Source: a bacterium (GTDB taxonomy: Bacteria; SZUA-79; Acidulodesulfobacterales; Acidulodesulfobacteraceae). From it: DNA of 64,000 nt. A program made the position numbers and the translations under genes. Under the pieces are notes generated by a model, which saw only the letters and a list, made by a program, of their open reading frames with translations, was not told where the DNA came from and ran no database searches. Shown piece by piece: positions 20,590 through 28,798 of the stretch. Each line of letters starts with the position of its first letter. Within the stretch, counting starts at the first letter, position 1. The stretch is taken from the NCBI GenBank assembly GCA_021845685.1, contig JAJZVN010000006.1, positions 1 through 64,000 of the forward strand. The letters run 5' to 3'.

Positions 20590-20655
20590 TATCCGATTTA
20601 TTTATTTACTTACTCCTTATTGAGTTTGATTAAGCTTTAAATTATAAAACATAGA

Positions 20656-20736
20656 GTATCCGATTTATTTTCCGCAAATAAATAATTATTAATAAGACAA
20701 TCTGTAGCTGCGGAAAATAAATCGGATACCTTTTTT
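20656..20736 (+). terminator. Long perfect hairpin downstream of ahcY
   Basis: A 21 bp arm at 20656-20676 (starting GTATCCGATTTATTTTCCG) is perfectly complemented at 20709-20729 and is followed by TTTTTT. The first 15 bp of the arm also occur at 20589-20603, overlapping the ahcY stop codon. The structure would terminate ahcY and also lies at the convergent junction with lptG. Confidence 0.8.
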
Positions 20737-20811
20737 CAAATACATAGCAGGCGTAATATTATAGCAACAATATATTAGATGGAAAGAAATTTCGCCACTT
20801 TTTTATATCAA

Positions 20812-21909
20812 TTAATCTAAATCAGAAATAAGATATATTGCAATAAATAAGAAAACTATATCTGCCGTAAATGCGGCTAAAACTGGATTAAGTTGGGAGC
20901 TTACCCCTAAAGATATTGCAATTGAATTTATTATCCAGTAGCCGAATGCTAAAATTATACTAATTCCTATGGCGGCAGAAGTCCCCGATTTTTTGCCTAC
21001 GATAATACCTATGGATATTCCTATAAGAACTAAAACTAAATTTATTAAAGGAAATGCAAATTTTGAATATATAAATGTCTCAATTAAACTTAAATTTGAG
21101 CCTGATTTTTTAGCTACGTTAAACATTTTAAAAAGATTAAATATTGTTAAAAATTCTAATTTTAAATCATAAGATTTAAAAAAATTTATATTAAGATTTA
21201 TAGGAAGACTTGTTATTTTAAGATTTTTTGCAAATGATGGATAATGCCGTTTTTGATTAAAATTATTTATTATTACATTGTTTAACTTTAATATTCCTTC
21301 AGAAAAATATCCGTTTGCAGCATTATATCTTTTAGTAAGTTTAAATTTATTATTAAACTTATATATACTTAAGCCCGTTAATTGTTTTTTAGATATATTT
21401 AAGGTTTTGGCAGTTATAATATATTTTTGATAATGTATCGCTATATTTCTTGTTTTAAATTTATAAATAGATTGTGCGCTGTAATTATTGTTTTTATTTA
21501 TATATTTTTGCATAACTATTCTTCTTTCTATATTTGTTTTTACTGCTATAAAATTTGAAAGCGCAAAAGAAAATATTGATAGTCCTAACGCAGTTGCAAT
21601 TAATGGAGATGTGAATTTCAGCATACTTATGCCGGAAGATTTTATGGCTATAATTTCATTATTTTTATTAAATGAAATAATTACCAGCATTGTTGATAAC
21701 AAAATTGATAAAGGTAAGATTCTATATATTATTTCAGGAGATTTAAGAAGAAAATACAGAATAATATAGCTTAAATCTGGAGAGTGTTTAGTGAATGTTG
21801 CCATATTAGATATGAAATCAACAATGATATAAAAAAAAGACAAAGAAACTATTGAGATAAATAATACTTTAAAAAATTCTTTAAGCAGATAATTTCTTAA
21901 TATTTTCAT
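20812..21909 (-). CDS. lptG: LPS export permease, LptG-like (YjgP/YjgQ family)
   Basis: This is a 365-residue inner-membrane protein with three N-terminal and three C-terminal membrane segments around a periplasmic beta-rich domain (roughly residues 120-260), the layout of LptF/LptG. 'NNEIIAIKSSGISMLKFTSP' near residue 80 is the cytoplasmic coupling helix that contacts LptB. Its ATG overlaps the stop of the upstream lptF gene by 4 bp. I assign LptG by gene order; the two paralogues are hard to tell apart by sequence alone. Confidence 0.87.
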   Translation of the reverse strand: MKILRNYLLKEFFKVLFISIVSLSFFYIIVDFISNMATFTKHSPDLSYIILYFLLKSPEIIYRILPLSILLSTMLVIISFNKNNEIIAIKSSGISMLKFTSPLIATALGLSIFSFALSNFIAVKTNIERRIVMQKYINKNNNYSAQSIYKFKTRNIAIHYQKYIITAKTLNISKKQLTGLSIYKFNNKFKLTKRYNAANGYFSEGILKLNNVIINNFNQKRHYPSFAKNLKITSLPINLNINFFKSYDLKLEFLTIFNLFKMFNVAKKSGSNLSLIETFIYSKFAFPLINLVLVLIGISIGIIVGKKSGTSAAIGISIILAFGYWIINSIAISLGVSSQLNPVLAAFTADIVFLFIAIYLISDLD

Positions 21910-22997
21910 TTTATAGATGCCTTTATATATAATATAGCACTCGCGGCGAGAAGAATAATATCCGCCCCGAAAACTCCTATAATAGGATTAAAGCCGGTTT
22001 TAATTGAAAAGTATAGACCTGAAGTAAATAAAATATAATATAAAACAACGATAGCTATAGTATAAAATATAGCCATAAACATACTTCTTTTTTCCGACAG
22101 CATTGCAAGAGGCAAACCGATAAATACAAAAAGTATTACGGCGATTGGGATGGCAATTTTTTTAAGTATGTATATTAAATAAATATTTTTAGCATTGTTT
22201 TTATCACTTGCAGAATTATATTTAGAAATAAGCTGTGAAATAGTCATAAAATGCACCGAATCATTTTTAGAAGGAAATGAAAGCCCCTTTAATCTTATAT
22301 TTATCCTGTAAGTTTTAAAATTCAATAGCCAGAAATTTTTTTTAGATCTGTATTTGTTTTGAATCTGACCATTTTTTAAATAAAAAGAAATTAAATTTTG
22401 TTTTTTATTGTAAACAATATATCCTTTATTTGCTATTAAAACCATAGCATTATTTTTAATTTTATATAATATAAAGATACCTTTTATAGACGATTTGGCA
22501 GGATTTACATGTTTTATAAATATTTTATAGTTTCCAAATTTATTAGAAAAAGTATTTTTTTTTAAAGCTGAGAGCACAGCTTGTTTTATTTCTTTAACAG
22601 CCATCACTCTAAAAAAATAATTAAACCTTGGAGCAATATAAAAAGAAAAAAGAATTGAAGCAAGCAGAGGTATTAATGAAAACAGCAGCGCAGGCTTCGT
22701 TAATCTCCAGATACTGACGCCCGAAGCTTTTAACGCCATTATTTCATTGTCCTGAGTCATTTTGCCGAACACTACTAAAACTGCAAGCAAAAACGAAATA
22801 GGCAATGTTATTATCATAAAATCAGGTAAAGTTAAGCTAGCAAGTTTAATTACCGAAGTAATGCTCACACCTTTGTTTATAACCATTTCAGTGAGCATTA
22901 AAATTCTGTTGGTAATTATACTGAAAGTAAATATTATAAGTCCGAAAATAAAAGGAGGAATAAATTGTTTAAATATGTGTCTATCTATTAAAGACAT
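21906..22997 (-). CDS. lptF: LPS export permease, LptF-like (YjgP/YjgQ family)
   Basis: This 363-residue protein has the same architecture as its neighbour: 'MSLIDRHIFKQFIPPFIFGL' start, coupling helix 'DNEIMALKASGVSIWRLTKP' near residue 80, a periplasmic domain and three C-terminal membrane helices. It overlaps lptG by 4 bp (ATGA), so both are translated together as expected for subunits of one heterodimeric transporter. lptB and lptC/lptA are 7-11 kb away on the other strand. Confidence 0.88.
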   Translation of the reverse strand: MSLIDRHIFKQFIPPFIFGLIIFTFSIITNRILMLTEMVINKGVSITSVIKLASLTLPDFMIITLPISFLLAVLVVFGKMTQDNEIMALKASGVSIWRLTKPALLFSLIPLLASILFSFYIAPRFNYFFRVMAVKEIKQAVLSALKKNTFSNKFGNYKIFIKHVNPAKSSIKGIFILYKIKNNAMVLIANKGYIVYNKKQNLISFYLKNGQIQNKYRSKKNFWLLNFKTYRINIRLKGLSFPSKNDSVHFMTISQLISKYNSASDKNNAKNIYLIYILKKIAIPIAVILFVFIGLPLAMLSEKRSMFMAIFYTIAIVVLYYILFTSGLYFSIKTGFNPIIGVFGADIILLAASAILYIKASIK

Positions 22998-23554
22998 AAT
23001 TTTTTCAAAATATAATTTAAAAATATATTAAATAATATATTAAATAAGAAGATAATTTTAGTATATAATAATAAATTATTGACTACTTATAATAATAATA
23101 TTAAAATTATAATTGTAAGTAATAAAATATTATTTAGCTATACCGTCAATTTTATAAGTATATCAAAATTATACTTTAATTTAAAGCTATGATTTAAACC
23201 TTAATCATGCGATAGGCTTTTATATTCTGGATTCCTGCCTGCGCAGGAATGACTTTGAGATATTTTATCTTTTTACCCATTTGGTGTCATTCCCGCGAAA
23301 GCGGGAATCCAGAGTTCTTAAAATATTGCTGTATATTTAATAATTTCTATTGCAGGATTAAGGTTAAAGCTATGATTATTATGATATTTTGTTATATTAT
23401 GTATATTTATATATAATTTAATATTTATAATTTTAGTATTAATGATAGCAGTTGATAATTATAAATAGAATAGCAAGATAAAATCAATTTAAATAACTAA
23501 ATTTAAATTTATATATTTAGTTTTGCCTTTTATATTATATAAGGAGAAACTGCT
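22998..23554. other. Divergent intergenic region holding a REP-bearing element
   Basis: This 557 bp gap between divergent lptF and the pseudo-receiver gene contains the composite palindromic element at 23197-23365. The rest is A+T-rich and must contain both promoters, though no confident -35/-10 pair stands out. A GGAGAAA ribosome binding site precedes the gene at 23555. Confidence 0.6.
23181..23377. mobile_element. REP-bearing palindromic element flanked by a 14 bp direct repeat
   Basis: The element has imperfect terminal inverted repeats: AACCTTAATCATGCGATAG (23197-23215) and CTATTGCAGGATTAAGGTT (23347-23365). Inside are two REP-like hairpins, ATTCCTGC-CTGC-GCAGGAAT and ATTCCCGC-GAAA-GCGGGAAT. 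Outside the ends, TTAAAGCTATGATT occurs on both sides (23181-23194 and 23364-23377), overlapping the right end by 2 bp. A 14 bp flanking repeat looks like a target duplication. Decayed relatives are at 316, 32499, 36053 and 61951. Confidence 0.72.
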
Positions 23555-25081
23555 ATGGCTTATGAAATATTATATGTAGATGATAGCGACGCAATGCAAA
23601 AAACGGTATCGATGATTTTTTTGGATAACGCTGAATTTAAAATAACTCCTCTTTATGACGGTTCTTCCCTGATTGCAGTACTCAATAAAAGCATTCCGTC
23701 AATTATTATTGTTAATTATAATATAAGTAATGCGATTAGCTATAATATGCTAAAGGAAATAAAAAACAACAGCTTGTATTATAACATACCTATTTTGCTG
23801 GCTGCCCCTTCAGATTTGCCTAATAGAGAACGGGAACTTTTTGTTGAAGCAGGTTTAAACGGTTTTATATATAGACCTTTTGATAAAGAAACTTTTATTA
23901 ATAAAATAAAACGGTCTTTAGGTTTAAATATCAATGAAGATAAAATTTATGATATTGCTGAATTTGAAAAAAAGACTGAAGATGATAATAACAAAAATAT
24001 TGAATCTAAAAACCTCGAAAATTTTGCAAATGATAACAATACTCCGATAAATACAGGTCAGGAACAGTATTTTGAAAATATGGAAAATGATAGTAGCGAT
24101 GCTGCTATAAATAAAGACACAAAACAGGATTCTGCCGAATTAAGCGAAGCGTTCGAGAATCTTTTTAAAGATGATAATATTTTTAAAGAATTTCAAGATT
24201 TAAATAAAGAAAATGATAAAATAAACAATAGCACCATAGATAATTTTAATGATGACAGACTAAGCGCTTCAGAGGATATTTCTGCCGATAGCAATAATGC
24301 CGCAGAGATAATAAGCGACGCACATGATAATTCTTCCGACTATAGTAATAATGCCGCAGAGATAATAGGCACATCGGAGGTTATTCAGCCTGAATTTGAA
24401 AGCGTTAGAAATATTGAAGCAGGAATTAACTATGAAGATAAAGAAATGTTAAAAAATCGACAGGCAGATTCAGATGATGTAATTATTGAAACAGAAACAG
24501 AAGAATATAATGAAAACGGTATAAACCAAAATGCAGTTAATGATACAAAAATATCAGTTGAAGCCGAAGGATATAATAAAGACAACGGCGATAATGATAA
24601 TGATAATGATAATAAAATTAACGAATATATGTCTAAAATTATTATAAATGAAGATATTGGAGTTGGCGATAATATCCGCAGTATAAATTTTATAAATAAT
24701 AATAGCGAAGAAAATACAAATGCGGAAGTTGAGGATACTTCAGATATAAGTATATTGGAGCTTAATTCGGCAAATGAAGCAGAATTTAATATAAATACAC
24801 CTGAAGTTTATGATATTCAAGAATCTAACCGCTATAATGACAATAGCATTGTTAATTTTACAGATAATACTAATGAAAAATATAAAGGAGGGGAAATAAA
24901 ATTGGAGTTTCTAAATGATGAATTTTTTGGTAAAATGGATGAATATTTAAAAAAATCAATAGATGATATGATTAAAGATATGAAGCCTGAAATAATTGAA
25001 AATATTAAAAACATATTGCCTGAAATTGCAGAAAAATTAATAAAAGAAGAAATAAATAAAATTAAAAATGAAAATATTTGA
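23555..25081 (+). CDS. Degenerate response-regulator receiver protein with long acidic tail
   Basis: This 508-residue protein starts with a receiver domain (residues 1-123): 'ILYVDDSDAMQKTVSMIF' keeps the acidic pair Asp9/Asp10, but the phospho-acceptor position is asparagine (IIIVNYN, Asn54) and the conserved KP lysine is arginine (YRPFDKE). It is unlikely to be phosphorylated in the usual way. Residues ~130-450 are low-complexity and rich in Asn, Asp and Glu with little predicted fold. The last ~50 residues form an amphipathic helix-rich segment (MKPEIIENIKNILPEIAEKL) similar to C-termini of some deltaproteobacterial receiver proteins. The final 14 bp overlap nadC. Function is unknown. Confidence 0.75.
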   Translation: MAYEILYVDDSDAMQKTVSMIFLDNAEFKITPLYDGSSLIAVLNKSIPSIIIVNYNISNAISYNMLKEIKNNSLYYNIPILLAAPSDLPNRERELFVEAGLNGFIYRPFDKETFINKIKRSLGLNINEDKIYDIAEFEKKTEDDNNKNIESKNLENFANDNNTPINTGQEQYFENMENDSSDAAINKDTKQDSAELSEAFENLFKDDNIFKEFQDLNKENDKINNSTIDNFNDDRLSASEDISADSNNAAEIISDAHDNSSDYSNNAAEIIGTSEVIQPEFESVRNIEAGINYEDKEMLKNRQADSDDVIIETETEEYNENGINQNAVNDTKISVEAEGYNKDNGDNDNDNDNKINEYMSKIIINEDIGVGDNIRSINFINNNSEENTNAEVEDTSDISILELNSANEAEFNINTPEVYDIQESNRYNDNSIVNFTDNTNEKYKGGEIKLEFLNDEFFGKMDEYLKKSIDDMIKDMKPEIIENIKNILPEIAEKLIKEEINKIKNENI

Positions 25082-25916
25082 TGCCTCGGTAATTTCTTTA
25101 GTTTCAAATGCATTAGCCGAAGATATAAAGGGTTCGGACATTACTACGGACGCTATTGCAAGCAGATACAATCCGCAGATTAAATGCGAGGTTATTACAA
25201 AAGAAGAAGGTATAATCTGCGGTTTAAATATTTTTTCATTGGTTTTTGACATATTAAGCAAAAACAATTATGAAATTAATTATTTCGCAAAAGAAGGCGA
25301 AAAATTAACCAAATTTCAAAAAGTTATTTCTATTAAAGCCAAATCCGATATTATATTATACGGCGAAAGAACCGCGCTTAATTTTCTTCAATTTCTTTCA
25401 GGGATTGCAACAGCTTCTAATCTTGCTGCGAATGAATTGTCAGGTCTTAAAACAAAAGTTCTTGACACAAGAAAAACGCTTCCCGGATTGCGTTCTCTCC
25501 AAAAATATGCGATAAATGTGGGCGGAGCAAGTAACCATAGATTTGATTTGTCGTCAGGCATTTTAATTAAAGACAATCATATCAAGCTTGCAGGCGGAAT
25601 TAAAAATGCTTTAGAAATGATTAGGAGCTATAATGCAGGATTTAATCAAAAGATAGAAGTTGAAGTAAGCTCAATTGAACAGGTCATAGAAGCTCTAGAA
25701 GGAAAAGCGGATATTATAATGCTCGATAATATGAGTATTGCAGAAATGCAAAAAGCAGTAAAATTAATTAATGGAAATACTATTGTTGAAATTTCAGGAA
25801 ATGTTACTATGAAAAATTTAAGGGAAATAGCTGAAAAAACTCAGGCAGATTTTATTTCTATGGGTTCTTTAACCAATGCCGTTAAACCGATTGACTTTTC
25901 TTTAAATTTTATTTAA
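25068..25916 (+). CDS. nadC: Nicotinate-nucleotide pyrophosphorylase (carboxylating)
   Basis: NadC converts quinolinate and PRPP to nicotinate mononucleotide in de novo NAD synthesis. Signatures are 'ERTALNFLQFLSGIAT', 'LDTRKTLPGLRSLQKYA', 'VGGASNHRFDLSSGILIKDN' and 'IMLDNM'. The length is 282 residues. It starts inside the last codons of the upstream gene. nadA and nadB are not in the window. Confidence 0.96.
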   Translation: MKIFDASVISLVSNALAEDIKGSDITTDAIASRYNPQIKCEVITKEEGIICGLNIFSLVFDILSKNNYEINYFAKEGEKLTKFQKVISIKAKSDIILYGERTALNFLQFLSGIATASNLAANELSGLKTKVLDTRKTLPGLRSLQKYAINVGGASNHRFDLSSGILIKDNHIKLAGGIKNALEMIRSYNAGFNQKIEVEVSSIEQVIEALEGKADIIMLDNMSIAEMQKAVKLINGNTIVEISGNVTMKNLREIAEKTQADFISMGSLTNAVKPIDFSLNFI

Positions 25917-25964
25917 TTTCTTTAAATTTTAATTTAATTGTTAGTTGGAGGATAATTTATAATT

Positions 25965-26804
25965 ATGGATGTTGTTAATGATTTAGATTATATTGATATT
26001 TTTGAGATAAAAAAACATCTTAAGACTAATTTCATCGGTAAAAATATATTTTATGAAGAAAAAGTAGGTTCAACAAATTCAATGGCGAGAGAACTTGCCG
26101 TAAAAAACGCTAAAAACGGCAGCGTAGTCATTGCAGATACTCAGGATAAAGGAAAAGGCAGAAACGGGAAAATATGGACTTCGCCTAAGGCTTGCAATAT
26201 ATATATGTCTATTATATTAAAACCTAAGTTTAGTCCTGAAATTGCTCATGGTATGACTATTCTGGCAGCAGTAGCCGGTGCCGAATCTATAGAAGAAATT
26301 TCTTCTATTACTCCGCAAATCAAATGGCCTAACGATATTCTAATAAACTCAAAAAAAATTTCCGGAATTTTAACGGAAATGAGTACCCAGAATAAAATAA
26401 TAGAATATATTATCGTAGGAATAGGCATCAATGTAAATCTTAAAGAAGAAGATATTCCCGAAGGTATAAAACATGTTGCGACGTCTTTACATATTGAAAA
26501 AATGAAAATAAAGAGGATTAATGAAGATAATAATATATTAATAAACAGAAATAATTTAATAGCGAGTTTTATTAATAAATTTGAGAGATACTATGAAACA
26601 TTTCTATCCACAGGCTTATCGTCAGTTTTACAATCTTATCAAAAATATTTTGGAATGATAGGAAAAGATGTAGAAATAAATAATGAAAATAATAAAATTA
26701 AAGGTCAGGTTGTGGGTATAGATTCTAAGGGCGCACTATTGGTAAAAACAGGAGAAAATGAATTGGAAAAAGTGATTTCAGGTGAGCTGACGGCATTAAT
26801 ATGA
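25965..26804 (+). CDS. birA: Biotin--[acetyl-CoA-carboxylase] ligase
   Basis: The enzyme activates biotin as biotinyl-AMP and attaches it to carboxyl carrier proteins. Catalytic segments are 'VGSTNSMARELA', 'DTQDKGKGRNGKIWTSPKA' (the GRGRxG motif appears as GKGRNG) and 'IKWPNDILINSKKISGILTE'. The 279-residue protein has the catalytic and small C-terminal domains but no N-terminal helix-turn-helix, so it should be a monofunctional ligase, not a biotin-operon repressor. GGAGG lies upstream of the ATG. Confidence 0.94.
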   Translation: MDVVNDLDYIDIFEIKKHLKTNFIGKNIFYEEKVGSTNSMARELAVKNAKNGSVVIADTQDKGKGRNGKIWTSPKACNIYMSIILKPKFSPEIAHGMTILAAVAGAESIEEISSITPQIKWPNDILINSKKISGILTEMSTQNKIIEYIIVGIGINVNLKEEDIPEGIKHVATSLHIEKMKIKRINEDNNILINRNNLIASFINKFERYYETFLSTGLSSVLQSYQKYFGMIGKDVEINNENNKIKGQVVGIDSKGALLVKTGENELEKVISGELTALI

Positions 26805-26864
26805 TTTATAATTTAATCAATAAAAATTAATAAAATTTATTATTTATTAAATAATAATTAATAT

Positions 26865-27719
26865 ATGTTTTTATCTTGCGATATAGGTAATACTAATACG
26901 GTATTAGGGATATATAAGAATTTAAACGGCGATTATGATGACGATGAAGATATATTTAAGGTTTATAGAATTTCAACTCCGCAGATATATTCAGATAAAG
27001 ATATTTTTTACGTATTAAGCAAATTGTTTTCAGACGACGGCATTAACATTAATGATGTAAAAAATGCCTGTATTTCATCGGTAGTTCCTCCTCAAAATAA
27101 ATTTTACAAGTCATTTTGCAAATTATTGGATTGTAATGCAATTTTTATTTCTTCAGCTTCTAAAACTGATATTAATATACTTGTTGAAAATCCCGAAAAA
27201 TTAGGCTCCGATCGTCTTGTTAACGCAGGTTATGCTTATCATTTACATAAAGAATTTCAAATTATAGTTGATATAGGAACCGCATTAACAATTGATATTA
27301 TTGATGAAAATGGAAATTTTAAAGGCGGCGTTATATTTCCGGGAATAAAAACGCTTGCTGTTTGTTTAAATGAAAAAACAGCCGCTCTCCCTTTGATAGA
27401 TGTAGACGCAGTTATTTATAACTCAGACAACGATAAAAACATTATTACGCCTATCTCTTCTGCCCCTACTATTCCTTTAATTGGAAACAATACAGTTGAA
27501 TCAATTCAGTCGGGCTTATTATATGGGACTATTTTTCTTATAGAAGGTTTTATAAAAGAAATACAGGCGCAGTATAACAAAAAAGAATGCAAAGTTATTT
27601 TTACGGGAGGACTGTCTAATATTATTGCCGATAAATGTAAAATAAAAGGTTTAAAAATAATTGACGATTTATGGACGATAAAAGGTTTAAAATTTTTATA
27701 TCAGTTAAACACTTTTTAA
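26865..27719 (+). CDS. coaX: Type III pantothenate kinase
   Basis: CoaX phosphorylates pantothenate, the first step to coenzyme A. The N-terminal 'DIGNTNTVLGIY' phosphate loop, 'ISSVVPP', 'NPEKLGSDRLVNAGYAYHL' and 'VDIGTALTIDIIDENGNFKG' are diagnostic. The length of 284 residues is slightly above average because of a short acidic insert near residue 27. It follows birA, an association common in many bacteria. Its last codons belong to a repeated segment (27707-27733). Confidence 0.95.
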   Translation: MFLSCDIGNTNTVLGIYKNLNGDYDDDEDIFKVYRISTPQIYSDKDIFYVLSKLFSDDGININDVKNACISSVVPPQNKFYKSFCKLLDCNAIFISSASKTDINILVENPEKLGSDRLVNAGYAYHLHKEFQIIVDIGTALTIDIIDENGNFKGGVIFPGIKTLAVCLNEKTAALPLIDVDAVIYNSDNDKNIITPISSAPTIPLIGNNTVESIQSGLLYGTIFLIEGFIKEIQAQYNKKECKVIFTGGLSNIIADKCKIKGLKIIDDLWTIKGLKFLYQLNTF

Positions 27720-27803
27720 ATTTCAAATTTAAGCCAATTTTTACAAATAGAGAAATTAATTTTTTAATAAACATTTAAACACTTTTTAAATTTCAAATTC
27801 AAG
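27707..27803. repeat. 70 bp-offset direct repeat at a convergent gene junction
   Basis: The 27 bp beginning AAACACTTTTTAAATTTC occurs at 27707-27733 and again at 27777-27803 with one mismatch. The first copy holds the end of coaX, and the second holds the end of the opposing hydrolase gene. A tandem duplication followed by divergence of the spacer would explain it. Confidence 0.7.
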
Positions 27804-28544
27804 ACCGTCAAAAGACGGGACAATGTTAGGCGGCAAATCGGCAGACAGTTTTTCGTATTCAATTTTATGTCCCATATGCATTAAGTATGTAGTCTCTGAT
27901 TTTAGCATATTTGATATTTTAATAGCGTCGTCTACCGTTAAATGCGTAGGATGTTCGTTATATCTTAGAGCATCAATCATAAGAACCTTAACCCCGCGCA
28001 GTAATTCTAAAGATTCGTCCGGTATTTTTGAAACATCGGTTAAGTATGCCATATCTTTAATTCTATAGCCGTTTATAATTTGATTGCCGTGAAATACGGG
28101 TATTGCCTGAATTTTTATATTATCAAAATTAATTTTATTATTTATTATAATATTTGGTATTAAATCAGGTTTGCTTGATTGTGTTTTCTTTTTAAAAATA
28201 TAGTCAAATCTTGTCGTTATAGTGTTTATATCCTTTTCTGATGCATATATCGGTATAGGTCCTTTTTTAATATAGTTAAACATTCTTAAATCATCAATGC
28301 CGAATAAATGGTCGGCATGTGTATGAGTATATAAAACAAGGTCTATTTTAAGAATGTTATATTTTAACGCTTGAGCTCTTAAATCCGGAGTAGTATCTAT
28401 AAGACAATTTACGCCATCTTCCTGTATAAATATAGAAGGTCTTAATCTTTTGTTTTTAGGATTATTAGAAGTGCATACTTCGCAATTGCAACCTATTAAG
28501 GGTACCCCCGTGGATGTTCCGCTGCCAAGCACAAGTATTTTCAT
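27786..28544 (-). CDS. Metallo-beta-lactamase-fold hydrolase, PhnP-like
   Basis: This 252-residue protein has an N-terminal 'LGSGTSTGVPLIGCNCEVCT' segment with a cysteine cluster, the metal-binding motif HTHADHLFGIDDLR near residue 75, and later histidines in 'HGNQI', 'LTDVSK' and 'LMHMGHKIEYE'. PhnP and related phosphodiesterases act on cyclic phosphates and related substrates; the N-terminal cysteines can hold a structural zinc. No phosphonate genes are near, so the substrate is undetermined. It converges on coaX. Confidence 0.88.
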   Translation of the reverse strand: MKILVLGSGTSTGVPLIGCNCEVCTSNNPKNKRLRPSIFIQEDGVNCLIDTTPDLRAQALKYNILKIDLVLYTHTHADHLFGIDDLRMFNYIKKGPIPIYASEKDINTITTRFDYIFKKKTQSSKPDLIPNIIINNKINFDNIKIQAIPVFHGNQIINGYRIKDMAYLTDVSKIPDESLELLRGVKVLMIDALRYNEHPTHLTVDDAIKISNMLKSETTYLMHMGHKIEYEKLSADLPPNIVPSFDGLEFEI

Positions 28545-28798
28545 TTATATAGTATAGTAATAGTAATATTCAGATTTATTGTATGTATTAATTATTGTAT
28601 AATGATTAAATAAGCTATATTTTATTACAAGTTTATTTATTTGGCAAGTTTTTAAGATGCTAAAATATAAATTGTATATAATATTTGTATAATAGCGCAA
28701 GTTCGCGATTTTTATATTATGAAGGATATAAAATAGTATTATAATATTTTAATATATTACTGAAAAATTCATAAAAAAATTAATATTATTTATAATTA

